Positions 7,492-15,587 of a stretch of 43,395 nucleotides of DNA are shown one piece after another (positions within the stretch are counted from its first letter, which is position 1; each line of letters starts with the position of its first letter). Origin of the DNA: Methylorubrum populi (GTDB taxonomy: Bacteria; Pseudomonadota; Alphaproteobacteria; Rhizobiales; Beijerinckiaceae); contig DYYG01000051.1 in assembly GCA_020741775.1 (NCBI GenBank), positions 1-43,395 of the forward strand, in the 5' to 3' direction. Below the pieces are notes generated by a model that searched no databases, was not told where the DNA came from, and saw nothing but the letters and a program-made list of their open reading frames with translations. The translations under genes and the position numbers were made by a program.

Positions 7492-9177
7492 TTACGCCGC
7501 GCGAACATTGTCGAGAAAGCGGGCGACTTCCGCCGAGAGATGCTCGGATTGGCGCGACAACTCGGTCGCGGAGGCGAGCACCTGGGCGGCAGCCGCGCCG
7601 GTCTCCTCCGCCGCGTCCGCCACGCCGGTGATGGTGCGCGTGACCGCCTCGGTGCCGGAGGCCGCCTGAGAGACGTTGCGGACGATCTCCTGGGTGGCCG
7701 CCCCCTGCTCCTCGACCGCCGCGGCGATGCCGGTCGCCACGCCGCTGATCTCCCGGATGCGCCCGGCGATGCTGTCGATCGCCCCGACCGCCTGACCCGT
7801 CGCCCCCTGGATACGTCCGATCTGCCCGGTGATCTCCTCGGTCGCCCGCGCGGTCTGGTTGGCGAGTTCCTTCACCTCGGCCGCGACCACGGCGAAGCCG
7901 CGCCCGGCCTCCCCGGCCCGGGCCGCCTCGATGGTGGCGTTGAGCGCCAGCAGATTGGTCTGGCCGGCAATGGTCGAGATCAAGGCGACCACGTCGCCGA
8001 TCCGCGCGGCGGCCTCCGACAGGTCGCGCACGAGGGTCGCGGTCTGTCCGGCCTCGTCCACTGCCGCCTGCGCCAGCAGGGCCGAGCCGTCGACCTGCCG
8101 GCCGATCTCCTGCACCGAGGCGCCGAGTTCCTCGGCCGCCGCTGCAACGGTGCCGACATTGCCCGCAGCTTCCTGCGCCGCCGTGGCGACGGTCCCGGAT
8201 TGCCCGGCGGTCTGGTTGGCGGTGGCGGTCAATTGCTGGGCAGTGGCTTGCAGCTCGGTTGCGGCGGCGGTCACGCCGTCGACGATCCCGCCGACGGCAC
8301 GCTGGAAGGTGTCGGCCATGGCGTGGCGGGCGGCTCGCCGCTGCGTCTCGGCATCGGCCCGGGCGGCCCGCGTCTCCTCCTCCAGGGCGCGGGTGCGGAG
8401 CAGGTTGTCCTTGAACACCTGAACCGCCGCGGCCATGGCGCCGATCTCGTTCCGAAGTTCGCGCCCCGGGATGGCCACGGTCGTATCCCCCGCCGCGAGG
8501 GAGCCCATGGCCCCGGTCATGCGCTCGATCGGCCGCGCGACGCCGAGCCAGCCGAACAGCGCGGCGAGGCAGGCGGCCATGAGCGACACCGCCATGGCGA
8601 TCCAGGCCGTCGTCGCGGCGGCGGCAGCATTGCCGACGGCATCGTCGACATTGGTCCGGGCGCCCTGCTTGTTGAGGGCGAGATTCTCCTGCAGCACCTT
8701 GGTGGCCGCCTGGGCGAGGCCGAGGGTCTCGGGACCTGCGAGCAGGGTCAGCGCCTCGGACCGGCGGCCCGCCCGCATCAGGGTGACGATCTCCTCCACG
8801 CGCTGGCCATAGGTCGCCCAGGTGGCGGAGAAGCGGTCGTACAGGGCGCGCTCCTCGGGGGAGCTGATCAGCGGTTCGTAGGCGCGCCGCAAGGCCGTGA
8901 GCGCCGCCTGGCTCGTCCGCACGCTCTTCTCATTGTCGGCGAGCAGCTGGTCCGTGTCGGAGGCGGCGACGTAGCGGTAGGTCTTCACCCGCTCATCCCG
9001 GGTCGCCGTGGTGATGTCGCCGAGCAATCCGACCGAGGGAAGCCAGTTGTCGGCGATGCTGCGCACGTCGCGGTCGATACTCGACAGTTTGACGATGCTG
9101 ATCCCGCCCTGGATCGCGGCGGCGGCGGCGAGAAGACTGAACGACCCTACGAGGGCAGCCTTGAGAGAAATGCGCAT
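7492..9177 (-). CDS. Methyl-accepting chemotaxis protein
   Basis: Transmembrane chemoreceptor of 561 residues. The first membrane span is near residues 6-27 and a periplasmic four-helix-bundle-like sensor domain covers about 28-185. A second span is near 190-212, followed by a HAMP linker. The cytosolic signalling domain has the hairpin tip AGQTNLLALNATIEAARAGE and flanking methylation helices rich in Ala, Gln and Glu. No C-terminal CheR/CheB-binding pentapeptide is seen (it ends RFLDNVRAA). ATG 9177 (MRISLKAALVG) is preferred because it starts the charged-then-hydrophobic signal anchor. The frame is open 13 codons further. There are no chemotaxis genes nearby, so it is an orphan receptor with unknown ligand. 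Confidence 0.92.
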   Translation of the reverse strand: MRISLKAALVGSFSLLAAAAAIQGGISIVKLSSIDRDVRSIADNWLPSVGLLGDITTATRDERVKTYRYVAASDTDQLLADNEKSVRTSQAALTALRRAYEPLISSPEERALYDRFSATWATYGQRVEEIVTLMRAGRRSEALTLLAGPETLGLAQAATKVLQENLALNKQGARTNVDDAVGNAAAAATTAWIAMAVSLMAACLAALFGWLGVARPIERMTGAMGSLAAGDTTVAIPGRELRNEIGAMAAAVQVFKDNLLRTRALEEETRAARADAETQRRAARHAMADTFQRAVGGIVDGVTAAATELQATAQQLTATANQTAGQSGTVATAAQEAAGNVGTVAAAAEELGASVQEIGRQVDGSALLAQAAVDEAGQTATLVRDLSEAAARIGDVVALISTIAGQTNLLALNATIEAARAGEAGRGFAVVAAEVKELANQTARATEEITGQIGRIQGATGQAVGAIDSIAGRIREISGVATGIAAAVEEQGAATQEIVRNVSQAASGTEAVTRTITGVADAAEETGAAAAQVLASATELSRQSEHLSAEVARFLDNVRAA

Positions 9178-9311
9178 GGTGAGACCGGCCGGGCGTCGAA
9201 AAGAGCCGGGTCGCATCCTGTCCGGGCAATGCTTAACAGTTCATCGATTTTCGCAGGGCCGAACATCATGCGTGGTCACGGACCCGTGCAGCGGAAAAAG
9301 GTTGCTTTCTT

Positions 9312-9340
9312 AATTTAACAAATTTTATTTTCGGCGACAA
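9312..9340 (-). promoter_or_regulatory. Sigma-70-type promoter of the chemoreceptor gene
   Basis: On the minus strand TTGTCG (9340-9335), a 17-base spacer and TAAATT (9317-9312) make a plausible -35/-10 pair. It lies in an AT-rich tract (9300-9365) that stands out in this GC-rich window. A start near 9304 would give a leader of about 127 bases before the ATG at 9177. The sequence match is seen; its use is inferred. Confidence 0.45.
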
Positions 9341-9450
9341 AAGATCAGATTTCCCGATTTCTCGATTGAGAGTCGATCCGGTGAAGGCGCGCGGGGAAAC
9401 ACGACGGTTCGTCCGATGCCGCCCCGCGCGGACTCTTCGCGGGCCTCGTC

Positions 9451-9473
9451 GCGGGCTTCGGGGGGAAGCCCGC
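9451..9473 (-). terminator. Hairpin after the glpK-hydrolase operon
   Basis: GCGGGCTTC (9451-9459), loop GGGGG, GAAGCCCGC (9465-9473): a perfect 9-base stem just 8 bases beyond the hydrolase stop. No T-tract follows on the minus strand, so termination is likely but not certain. Confidence 0.45.
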
Positions 9474-9481
9474 GGGAAACG

Positions 9482-10657
9482 TCAGCGGTCGTCTTTCAGC
9501 CGCTCCGGTGAACTCTTCGCCTCCGTCGCCGCCTCGGGGCGAGCCAGGAACTCGGCGAGATAGCCCTTCCAGAGGTTTGCGAAACGCAGCGACTGGTGCC
9601 CGTGCGTGTCCGGCGAGGTCGGCACCAGCACGAAGCGGCCGTCCTTCAGACGGGCGAACGCCGCATTCATCACGTCGAGCTGGGGCGGGTTCAATTCGTC
9701 GTCGGCGAAGTTCACCGCCAGTACCTTCGCGGTGATCTTTTCGAGGTTCGGCGACGGGTCGTAATCGTAGGACGAGTCGAACCAGTATAGCCAGTCGTTG
9801 GCATCGGCCTTGTTCTCGTAGCCGGCGATCATCTTGTCATAGGCTTTGTCGGCCGCCGCGCGGGTCGGTGCCTGCTTCTGCAGGCCGAGCACGCTCTCGG
9901 TCATGATGTTGAAGATCGGCAGGATCCGGCCGAAATGGCGCGGCTGCTCGGTATACTCGCCGCCCTTCCAGTCGGGATCGGTGCGGATGCCCTCGATCAG
10001 CAGCCGCCGCCACAGGGCGTTGCGCCCGCTCACCGGGATCGGCTGGCTCGCCACCGCCATCAGCAGGTCCATGGCCTCGGGGTAGCGCTCGCCCCACATC
10101 CAGGCCTGCATCCCGCCCATCGACGTGCCGAGGACCAAGCGCAGATGCTTGACTCCGAGCGCCTCGGTGACGACCCGGTGCTGGCCCTCCACCACGTCGG
10201 CATAGCCGTAGCGGGGAAAGCGCGCCCTCAGGCCATCCGAGGGCTTCGACGAGCCGCCGCGGCCGAGTCCGTCGGGCAGGATCACGTACCAGTGGCGCGC
10301 GTCGAGGGGCGCCCCCTCCCCGAACAGCTCCGGGCCCAGGGTCGGGATCAGGAAGCTCTTTCCGGTACCGGTGGTGCCGTGCAGGACGAGGACGGCGTTG
10401 TCGATCTCGCCATCCGCGCCGCGATGGGGCGTACCCAGGGTGGTGTAGTGCAGCTTGACCTTGTCCAGGCTCTCGCCATTGGCGAACCGGAAGGTCTCGA
10501 CGACGTGGTCGCCCTCCCGCTGGCCCGGATAGGCGGCGGCCGGCGCAGCATGGACCGGCGCCGGCGCGAGGCCGGCGGCGAGCGGCGAGACAATCATCGC
10601 AGCGGCGAGCAAGGCCGTTCGAAGCGAGCGTCTCCGGCTGGCTGTCGAAGCACCCAT
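9482..10657 (-). CDS. Exported alpha/beta hydrolase, homoserine acetyltransferase (MetX)-like
   Basis: The protein has 391 residues. An N-terminal signal with a twin-Arg stretch (SRRRSLRTALLAA) and Ala-rich hydrophobic core ends near VHA|APA (about residue 38), so it is probably exported by Tat or Sec. The alpha/beta hydrolase core keeps the nucleophile Ser179 in GTSMGG, an acid in ADDELNPP and His in THGHQ. The overall pattern (VLHGTTGTG, PDGLGRGGSSKP) is that of MetX-like hydrolases, but export argues against methionine biosynthesis; a secreted esterase is more likely. Its ATG overlaps the glpK stop (TGATG), so the two are coupled. A link to release of glycerol from esters is inferred only from this coupling. 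Confidence 0.82.
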   Translation of the reverse strand: MGASTASRRRSLRTALLAAAMIVSPLAAGLAPAPVHAAPAAAYPGQREGDHVVETFRFANGESLDKVKLHYTTLGTPHRGADGEIDNAVLVLHGTTGTGKSFLIPTLGPELFGEGAPLDARHWYVILPDGLGRGGSSKPSDGLRARFPRYGYADVVEGQHRVVTEALGVKHLRLVLGTSMGGMQAWMWGERYPEAMDLLMAVASQPIPVSGRNALWRRLLIEGIRTDPDWKGGEYTEQPRHFGRILPIFNIMTESVLGLQKQAPTRAAADKAYDKMIAGYENKADANDWLYWFDSSYDYDPSPNLEKITAKVLAVNFADDELNPPQLDVMNAAFARLKDGRFVLVPTSPDTHGHQSLRFANLWKGYLAEFLARPEAATEAKSSPERLKDDR

Positions 10658-12162
10658 CACGTCTCCTCCTCGATCCACCCGAACGAGCGTTCCACGGCCC
10701 GGCCCCAGCCGGTGAAGAGTGTACGACGTTCTTCTTCCGCGATACGCGGATGCCAGCGTTTGTCCACGGCCCAGTTGTCCCGAAGATCGCCGAGCGTCTT
10801 CCAGAATCCCGTGGCGAGGCCGGCGGCATAGGCTGCGCCGAGCGCCGTCGTTTCCGAAACCTTCGGGCGCAGGGTCGGCCGATCGAGGATGTCGGCCTGG
10901 AACTGCATCAGCAGGTCGTTGACGGTCATGCCGCCGTCGCAGCGCAATTCGGCCAGGGCGATGCCCGAGTCCCGCTCCATCGCCTCCAGCACCTCGCGGG
11001 TCTGGTAGGCGGTCGCCTCCAGGCAGGCGCGGGCGATATGGCCCCGGTTGGCGTAGCGGGTCAGGCCGATGATGAGGCCGCGGGCGTCGTCGCGCCAATG
11101 CGGCGCGTAGAGGCCGGAAAACGCCGGCACCACGTAGACGCCGCCATTGTCCTCGACGCTGCGGGCCAAGCTCTCGATCTCGCTCGAGGCGCCGATCAGC
11201 CCGAGATTGTCGCGCAGCCATTGCACCAGGGCGCCGGTAATGGCGATGGAGCCTTCCAGCGCGTAGGCCGGCGCGTGCCCCTCGCAGGTATAGGCCACGG
11301 TGGTGACGAGGCCGGCGGTGGAGGCGACGGGCTGCGGACCGGTGTTCATCAGGGCGAAGCAGCCGGTGCCGTAGGTGTTCTTGGCCTCGCCGGCCGCGAA
11401 ACAGGTCTGCCCGAACAAAGCCGCCTGCTGGTCGCCGAGGATGCCGCCGATCGGGACGCCGGGGAACGGGTCGCGGGTCTCGCCCAGCACCCCGCTGGAG
11501 CAGACGATTCGGGGCAGCACCGCCCGCGGGATGCGGAAGGCGCCGAGCATGCCCTCGTCCCAGTCGAGGGTGGCCAGCGACATCAGCTGCGTGCGGCTGG
11601 CATTGGTCACGTCGGTGACGTGCAGGCCGCCCTGCGGGCCGCCGGTGAGATTCCAGACCAGCCAGGAATCGACCGTGCCGAACAGGGCGTCGCCCTCTTC
11701 GGCCTTGGCCCGCGCCCCGTCCACGCGGTCGAGCAGCCAGGCGAGCTTCGAGGCCGAGAAGTAGCTCGCCAGCGGCAGGCCGGTGACGGCGCGGAAGCGG
11801 TCGCGGCCGCCGTCGCGGGCCAGGGCCGCCACGTGCCGGTCGGTGCGGGTGTCCTGCCAGACGAGGGCATTGTGGAGTGGCTCGCCGGTGCGGCGATCCC
11901 AGAGCAGAGCCGTCTCGCGCTGGTTGGTGATGCCGATGGCCGCGAGCGCCTGCGGTGTCAGCCCGGCCTGGGCCAAGCCCTCGCGCATCACGGCGTGGGT
12001 GTTGCGCCAGATCTCCCGGGGATCGTGCTCGACCCAGCCGGGCCGGGGAAAGATCTGCTCGTGCTCGCGCTGGGCCTGCGCCAGGATCGCGCCGTGGCGG
12101 TCGAATACGATGAAGCGCGTGCTCGTGGTGCCCTGGTCGATCGCCCCGACCGCATCCGGCAT
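10657..12162 (-). CDS. glpK: Glycerol kinase
   Basis: Phosphorylates glycerol to sn-glycerol 3-phosphate with ATP in the cytosol. The length, 501 residues, matches the family. FGGY-kinase motifs are present: the N-terminal phosphate loop AIDQGTTSTR (residues 7-16), TNQRET, the glycerol-binding region, GDQQAALFGQ, NTYGTGCF and the C-terminal signature GLYAPHWRDDARG. GGGAGG stands 7 bases before the ATG. The downstream exported hydrolase is overlapped by one base. No glycerol facilitator (glpF) or GlpD is nearby. Function is confident from sequence. Confidence 0.95.
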   Translation of the reverse strand: MPDAVGAIDQGTTSTRFIVFDRHGAILAQAQREHEQIFPRPGWVEHDPREIWRNTHAVMREGLAQAGLTPQALAAIGITNQRETALLWDRRTGEPLHNALVWQDTRTDRHVAALARDGGRDRFRAVTGLPLASYFSASKLAWLLDRVDGARAKAEEGDALFGTVDSWLVWNLTGGPQGGLHVTDVTNASRTQLMSLATLDWDEGMLGAFRIPRAVLPRIVCSSGVLGETRDPFPGVPIGGILGDQQAALFGQTCFAAGEAKNTYGTGCFALMNTGPQPVASTAGLVTTVAYTCEGHAPAYALEGSIAITGALVQWLRDNLGLIGASSEIESLARSVEDNGGVYVVPAFSGLYAPHWRDDARGLIIGLTRYANRGHIARACLEATAYQTREVLEAMERDSGIALAELRCDGGMTVNDLLMQFQADILDRPTLRPKVSETTALGAAYAAGLATGFWKTLGDLRDNWAVDKRWHPRIAEEERRTLFTGWGRAVERSFGWIEEET

Positions 12163-12262
12163 GGCGTGCCTCCCGGCGTTCCTCGCGTCCGGGATCTTTG
12201 GCCCGGCTCGCGACCGATTCTACACGAGGCGGGGGGCGCCGGAACCGGTCGGCCCCCTTGTC

Positions 12263-12331
12263 ATCCCAAATCCGGTTGCTTCCTTCGGGATGGCGGATTT
12301 GGGCTTCGCTCAAACGCCGCGCGGGCTTCCC
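12263..12331 (+). repeat. Dispersed palindromic repeat, copy A
   Basis: A 69-base segment matches the reverse complement of 42968-43036 with about 10 differences, including an identical 24-base core. Inside it CCCAAATCCG (12265-12274) and CGGATTTGGG (12294-12303) form a perfect 10-base stem around a 19-base loop. It lies between the 5' end of glpK and the 3' end of the ankyrin gene. It resembles a REP-like intergenic element; it may also act as a terminator for the ankyrin transcript. The pairwise match is seen; abundance in the genome is inferred. Confidence 0.65.
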
Positions 12332-12345
12332 GGATCGGCGCCCTA

Positions 12346-12876
12346 TCAGCCCCCTTGCGCGCGTTCCAGCTGGGCCGGCGTGTTTTGAGCGCCCATCTGC
12401 CGGGCCATGTCGGCGGCGCTCATGCCGGAGGCGTCGCGCTTGGACGGATCGGCGCCGTGGGCGAGCAGCAGGTCGACGATCTCGGTCCGGTCGAACATCG
12501 CCGCCACCATCAGCGCCGTGCGGCTGCCGTCGCCCGCCCCATCGACCTGCGCCCCCTTCTCCAGCAGCAGCCGGACGATGCCGGCCTCGCCCTTGAAGGC
12601 GGCCCCGGCGAGCGGGGTCTGGCCGCGATCATTGGCAAGTTCCGGATCGCCCCCGGCCTCCAGGATGACGCGGGTGGCCGCCTCCTGCCCGTTATAGGCG
12701 GCGAGCATCAACAGGCTGTCGCCCTTGTCGTTGCGCAGGTTGGCCGGCAGGCCCTGCCCGAACAATTCGGCCAGCTCCTCCGCATGGCCCATGCGGGCAT
12801 ATTGGAAGACCCGGCCGGCGAAGGCGAGGGTCTCGTCGTCGAGGGCGGGGGGCGCGGCGTTCGGATCGGCCTGCAT
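12346..12876 (-). CDS. Ankyrin-repeat protein
   Basis: The protein has 176 residues and consists almost entirely of ankyrin repeats after a short N-terminal helix region. Four repeats are visible, three clear (GDSLLMLAAYNGQEAATRVI, GQTPLAGAAFKGEAGIVRLL, RTALMVAAMFDRTEIVDLLL, each ending in a GADP-type turn) and a short last one (GMSAADMARQMG). No signal peptide or membrane span is seen, so it is probably a cytosolic protein-binding scaffold. The start is uncertain: ATG 12876 (MQADPNAAPP) is chosen, while an in-frame ATG at 12915 also lacks a good ribosome site. It lies 75 bases after uppS on the same strand. The partner is unknown. Confidence 0.82.
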   Translation of the reverse strand: MQADPNAAPPALDDETLAFAGRVFQYARMGHAEELAELFGQGLPANLRNDKGDSLLMLAAYNGQEAATRVILEAGGDPELANDRGQTPLAGAAFKGEAGIVRLLLEKGAQVDGAGDGSRTALMVAAMFDRTEIVDLLLAHGADPSKRDASGMSAADMARQMGAQNTPAQLERAQGG

Positions 12877-12951
12877 GGCGGCGTGTGAGCTTCGTGACGG
12901 ATCGGGCCCGTGCATGTGGGATTGTCACGGCGTTCGTCCAGCCTGAAGGGG

Positions 12952-13671
12952 TCAGGCGGCTTCCGGCACCGCCGCGACGTTCAACCCGCCGAACCGCCGG
13001 TCGCGGGCGGAAAAATCGGAGACGGCGGCGGCGAGGTCGGCGGTCCCGAAATCCGGCCACATCCGGTCGGTGAAGTGCAGCTCCGCATAGGCCGCCTCCC
13101 AGAGCAGGAAGTCGGAGAGCCGCTTCTCGCCCCCGGTGCGGATCAGCAGGTCGACATCCCCATCCGCGCTCAGGGCGCCGCTCAGGCCCTCGCGGCTCAG
13201 CCCATCCGGTCCGAGGCGGGCGGCGGCGGCGAGGATCGCGTCGCGGGAGGAGTAGTCGACGGCGATGCGCAGGTGCAGCCGGTCGCCGGCGGCGGTCGCC
13301 GCCTCGGCGCGGGCGATGGCCTCCGGAATGCCGGCGGGGAGCCGGTCGCGGCGACCGATCACCGAGAGCCGCGTGCCGGTGCGGGCGAGCCGCTCGGTCT
13401 CGCCGCGGAGATAGGCCCGCAGCAGGCGCATCAGCCCGCCGACCTCCTCGGCCGGACGGCGCCAGTTGTCGCTGGAGAAGGCGTAGAGGGTCAGCGTGCC
13501 GATGCCGAGATCGGGGGCGGCCTCCGCCACACGCTGGATCGTCTTGACCCCGGCCCGGTGACCCGCCCCCCGCGGCAGGCCGCGGGCGCTGGCCCAGCGG
13601 CCGTTGCCGTCCATGATGATCGCCGCGTGGAGACCCTGCTGCCGGGGTCTGCGATCGAGACTGCTTTGCAT
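12952..13671 (-). CDS. uppS: Undecaprenyl diphosphate synthase (cis-prenyltransferase)
   Basis: Extends farnesyl diphosphate with isopentenyl diphosphate to the C55 carrier used in peptidoglycan and polysaccharide assembly. It has 239 residues. Family motifs are present: HAAIIMDGNGRWA with catalytic Asp21, YAFSSDNWRRP, LRIAVDYSSRDA, LLIRTGGEKRLSDFLLW and AYAELHFTDRMWPDF. ATG 13671 is chosen because GGAG lies 8-9 bases before it; an ATG seven codons upstream has no ribosome site. It is not next to cdsA/dxr/rseP as in many proteobacteria, so it may be a second or relocated copy. A near-copy of the operator found at 14783 overlaps its start codon. Confidence 0.93.
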   Translation of the reverse strand: MQSSLDRRPRQQGLHAAIIMDGNGRWASARGLPRGAGHRAGVKTIQRVAEAAPDLGIGTLTLYAFSSDNWRRPAEEVGGLMRLLRAYLRGETERLARTGTRLSVIGRRDRLPAGIPEAIARAEAATAAGDRLHLRIAVDYSSRDAILAAAARLGPDGLSREGLSGALSADGDVDLLIRTGGEKRLSDFLLWEAAYAELHFTDRMWPDFGTADLAAAVSDFSARDRRFGGLNVAAVPEAA

Positions 13672-13678
13672 TGTAAAG
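13664..13678. promoter_or_regulatory. Imperfect operator palindrome over the uppS start codon
   Basis: CTTTGCA-T-TGTAAAG differs by one base from the perfect palindrome at 14783-14797. It covers the uppS ATG (13669-13671) and the bases just upstream of it. Occupation by the regulator encoded 60 bases upstream would block transcription or translation of uppS. Both copies are seen; the regulatory role is inferred. Confidence 0.5.
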
Positions 13679-13737
13679 TCTCCGGGCGACATGAGGGACG
13701 AAGAGGGAGAGGCCGGGCTTCGACGGAGTCGGGGCGG

Positions 13738-14127
13738 TCAGGCCGGCTTGGCGAGACTGGAACGGTCGTGGCCGCCGGCCGGTTGCGGCTTGCCCGCGGC
13801 TTGGGCGGCGTCCCGCACCACCTGCTCCAGCACCCCGAGATAATCGAGGAAGCGGGTGCGGCCGGCCGGCGTCAGGCGGCACAGGGTCTGCGGGCGGTTC
13901 TGGTCGTAGCCCTTTTCCAGGCTGACGAGGTCGGCCTCCTGCAGCACCGCGAGGTGACGGCTGAGGTTGCCATCGGTAAGGCCGCAGAGGCGCTTGAGGT
14001 CGGGGAAGGCCAGGCCGCGGGGATGCGAGACCAGGGAGGTCAGCACCGACAGCCGTGCCCGCTCGTGGATGATCCGGTCGAGCCCCTCGTAGGAGAAGCG
14101 GGCATCTGGACGGTCAGAGGTCGGCAT
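13738..14127 (-). CDS. Winged-helix transcriptional regulator (HTH_34/ArsR-like)
   Basis: The protein has 129 residues. A winged-helix domain spans about 10-100: SVLTSLVSHPRGLAFPDLKR, recognition helix TDGNLSRHLAVLQEADLV and wing LEKGYDQNRPQTLCRLTPAG. No metal-binding Cys cluster is seen, so it is of the small type often paired with an inner-membrane protein rather than a metal sensor. ATG 14127 has GGAG 8 bases upstream. The gene overlaps the upstream membrane-protein gene by 14 bases. It probably binds the CTTTGCA palindromes at 14783 and 13664, which would make it autoregulatory and a possible regulator of uppS (inferred). Confidence 0.85.
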   Translation of the reverse strand: MPTSDRPDARFSYEGLDRIIHERARLSVLTSLVSHPRGLAFPDLKRLCGLTDGNLSRHLAVLQEADLVSLEKGYDQNRPQTLCRLTPAGRTRFLDYLGVLEQVVRDAAQAAGKPQPAGGHDRSSLAKPA

Positions 14128-14755
14128 CGGCGTCTCCGTCAAGGCGTCCCGATTGGAAGTGGATGATGACGGCGACCAGCCCCTGGCCGATGGCGAAGGG
14201 AACGCCCATCAGCCAGGGCGAGAGGTGCCGCGTCTCGCTGGCGAAGGCCAGGGCGGCGAAGCCCGCGAGCAGGTACCACGCCCCGGCCAGCGAGACGCTG
14301 CGGGGCAGGATGCGGGCGGAGGCGAACAGGCCGAGCCCGACCAGCACCTGCCACAGGCCCGGCAGCATCCAGAGCTGGTCCGGCGCGAAGCGGGCGAAGA
14401 CCAGGCCGAGGCACAGCCCGGCGCCCCCCGCCGGTAGAAAGCCTTCGATGGCGCTGAACACCATCGCGTCGGCGAGGCCCGAATGGACCCGGCGCGAGCG
14501 GCGCACCGCCTCGAAGCCGATCAGGGCACAGGCGGTGACGGCGGCGGCGATCCACAGGCCGAAGAAGGCGACCGGGTGCCCGGTCGGATCGTCGAGCAGC
14601 ACGGCCTGCCCGGCGGCGACGACGAGCGCCAGCACGCTGGTGGCGGCGAGGGTCGCCGCCCCGAGGCCGCGGAAGGCGGTGTCCCGCGCGATCTGCATCC
14701 GGATCGCGACGATGTCGGCGAGCGCCTTGTCGAGGTCTCCGTGATGGTCACGCAT
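14114..14755 (-). CDS. Integral membrane protein paired with winged-helix regulator
   Basis: The protein has 213 residues. A short cytosolic helix (about 1-30, MRDHHGDLDKALADIVAIRM) is followed by about six hydrophobic spans. No enzymatic motif is recognised. Genes of this kind are commonly found just before a small winged-helix regulator, as here with a 14-base overlap, and the pair is likely one unit. ATG 14755 is preferred, with GGGAAGG 9 bases upstream. The open frame continues upstream across the promoter and operator, so the longer start is unlikely. Function is unknown; it may sense membrane state or sequester the regulator. Confidence 0.75.
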   Translation of the reverse strand: MRDHHGDLDKALADIVAIRMQIARDTAFRGLGAATLAATSVLALVVAAGQAVLLDDPTGHPVAFFGLWIAAAVTACALIGFEAVRRSRRVHSGLADAMVFSAIEGFLPAGGAGLCLGLVFARFAPDQLWMLPGLWQVLVGLGLFASARILPRSVSLAGAWYLLAGFAALAFASETRHLSPWLMGVPFAIGQGLVAVIIHFQSGRLDGDADADL

Positions 14756-14782
14756 GGGCTCGCCTTCCCGCATCCGGGGATG

Positions 14783-14797
14783 CTTTGCATTGCAAAG
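14783..14797. promoter_or_regulatory. Perfect operator palindrome at the membrane gene promoter
   Basis: CTTTGCA-T-TGCAAAG is a perfect 7-1-7 inverted repeat, 28 bases before the membrane-protein ATG. It overlaps the -10 box of the predicted promoter, a position for repression. The adjacent winged-helix regulator is the likely binder. Confidence 0.6.
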
Positions 14798-14821
14798 TAC
14801 ACGCGCTTGCAGAGCCGTCAA
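14794..14821 (-). promoter_or_regulatory. Sigma-70-type promoter of the membrane protein-regulator-uppS cluster
   Basis: On the minus strand TTGACG (14821-14816), a 16-base spacer and TACTTT (14799-14794) form a good -35/-10 pair about 39 bases from the ATG at 14755. The -10 box shares bases with the palindrome at 14783-14797. Confidence 0.55.
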
Positions 14822-14941
14822 GCGGGGATGGAGTGTCCGGTCAGGCTTTCGATCGCAGGTGCGCGGCGTCGAGGTTCTGCTCGGTCCCATCGCGCCAGGG
14901 CGATGGGTGCCTCCCTCAGGCGCCGCGCAGGCCTGCTCGCC

Positions 14942-15448
14942 TCAGCGGGAGGCGGCGGGCATCTTCACCACCTTGCCGTCGGGCAGGATGACGTCGCCGG
15001 GGCTCTGGCCCTTCTCGCAGGGACCGACCCAGCTGGCCTCGATGACGGTCTTGCGCGTCACCGGCTCCTTCTGGTTGGGCAGGCCGGTCAGGATGCTCGT
15101 CGTCTCGATGCGGATGCGGCTGTTGAAATCGCCCGAGATGAGCCCCTTCCCCGTCGCGGAGATCGGGCCGATCTTGCAGTCGCTCTCGGTCTCGTAGCCG
15201 GTGCCCGTCTTCGTCAGGAGCCGTTTGGAGCAGGCCTGGGCGGTCCCGAAGCCGCTTTCGGCGAGCTTGTCCGTCTTCTCGTCGATGCATTGCCGGACCG
15301 TGCTCTCGCCTGTCTCGGCCGAGGATACCTTCGATTCCCAGAGGCCGGGCTTGCGAGGCGGCAGCGTGTCGGCGGCTGCGGTTGCGGCGGAAAGGGCGAA
15401 CGCAGCGGTGACGAAACCGGCGCGCAAGGACAGTCGGTGCATAATCAT
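14942..15448 (-). CDS. Exported DUF3617 family protein
   Basis: The protein has 168 residues. A signal peptide covers about residues 1-26 (cut near AAA|DTLPP). The mature part starts with the family hallmark PGLWESKV and ends with a Pro/Val-rich tail. Four Cys in the mature part could form two disulfides. DUF3617 proteins are small periplasmic proteins of unknown function. Start ATG 15448 is preceded by GGAAGACAGG; a second ATG two codons later is possible. It is the last minus-strand gene before the divergent uvrB. Confidence 0.8.
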   Translation of the reverse strand: MIMHRLSLRAGFVTAAFALSAATAAADTLPPRKPGLWESKVSSAETGESTVRQCIDEKTDKLAESGFGTAQACSKRLLTKTGTGYETESDCKIGPISATGKGLISGDFNSRIRIETTSILTGLPNQKEPVTRKTVIEASWVGPCEKGQSPGDVILPDGKVVKMPAASR

Positions 15449-15587
15449 CCTGTCTTCCGTTGGCACGGGCCAGGGCTAACGCGGCTTTTTCCGAGCGGCA
15501 AGCCGGCCATCATGCGCGCCCGTGTCCGGCCATGGCCCTTTGGCGACGGCCCTTTCCGGCAGGGGTGTTCGCAGCCATATCGGGGAC

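Noticed and set aside
10658..12313. Upstream extension of the hydrolase frame through glpK
   Set aside because: Reads glpK in another frame; the signal peptide at 10657 and the TGATG overlap fix the start.
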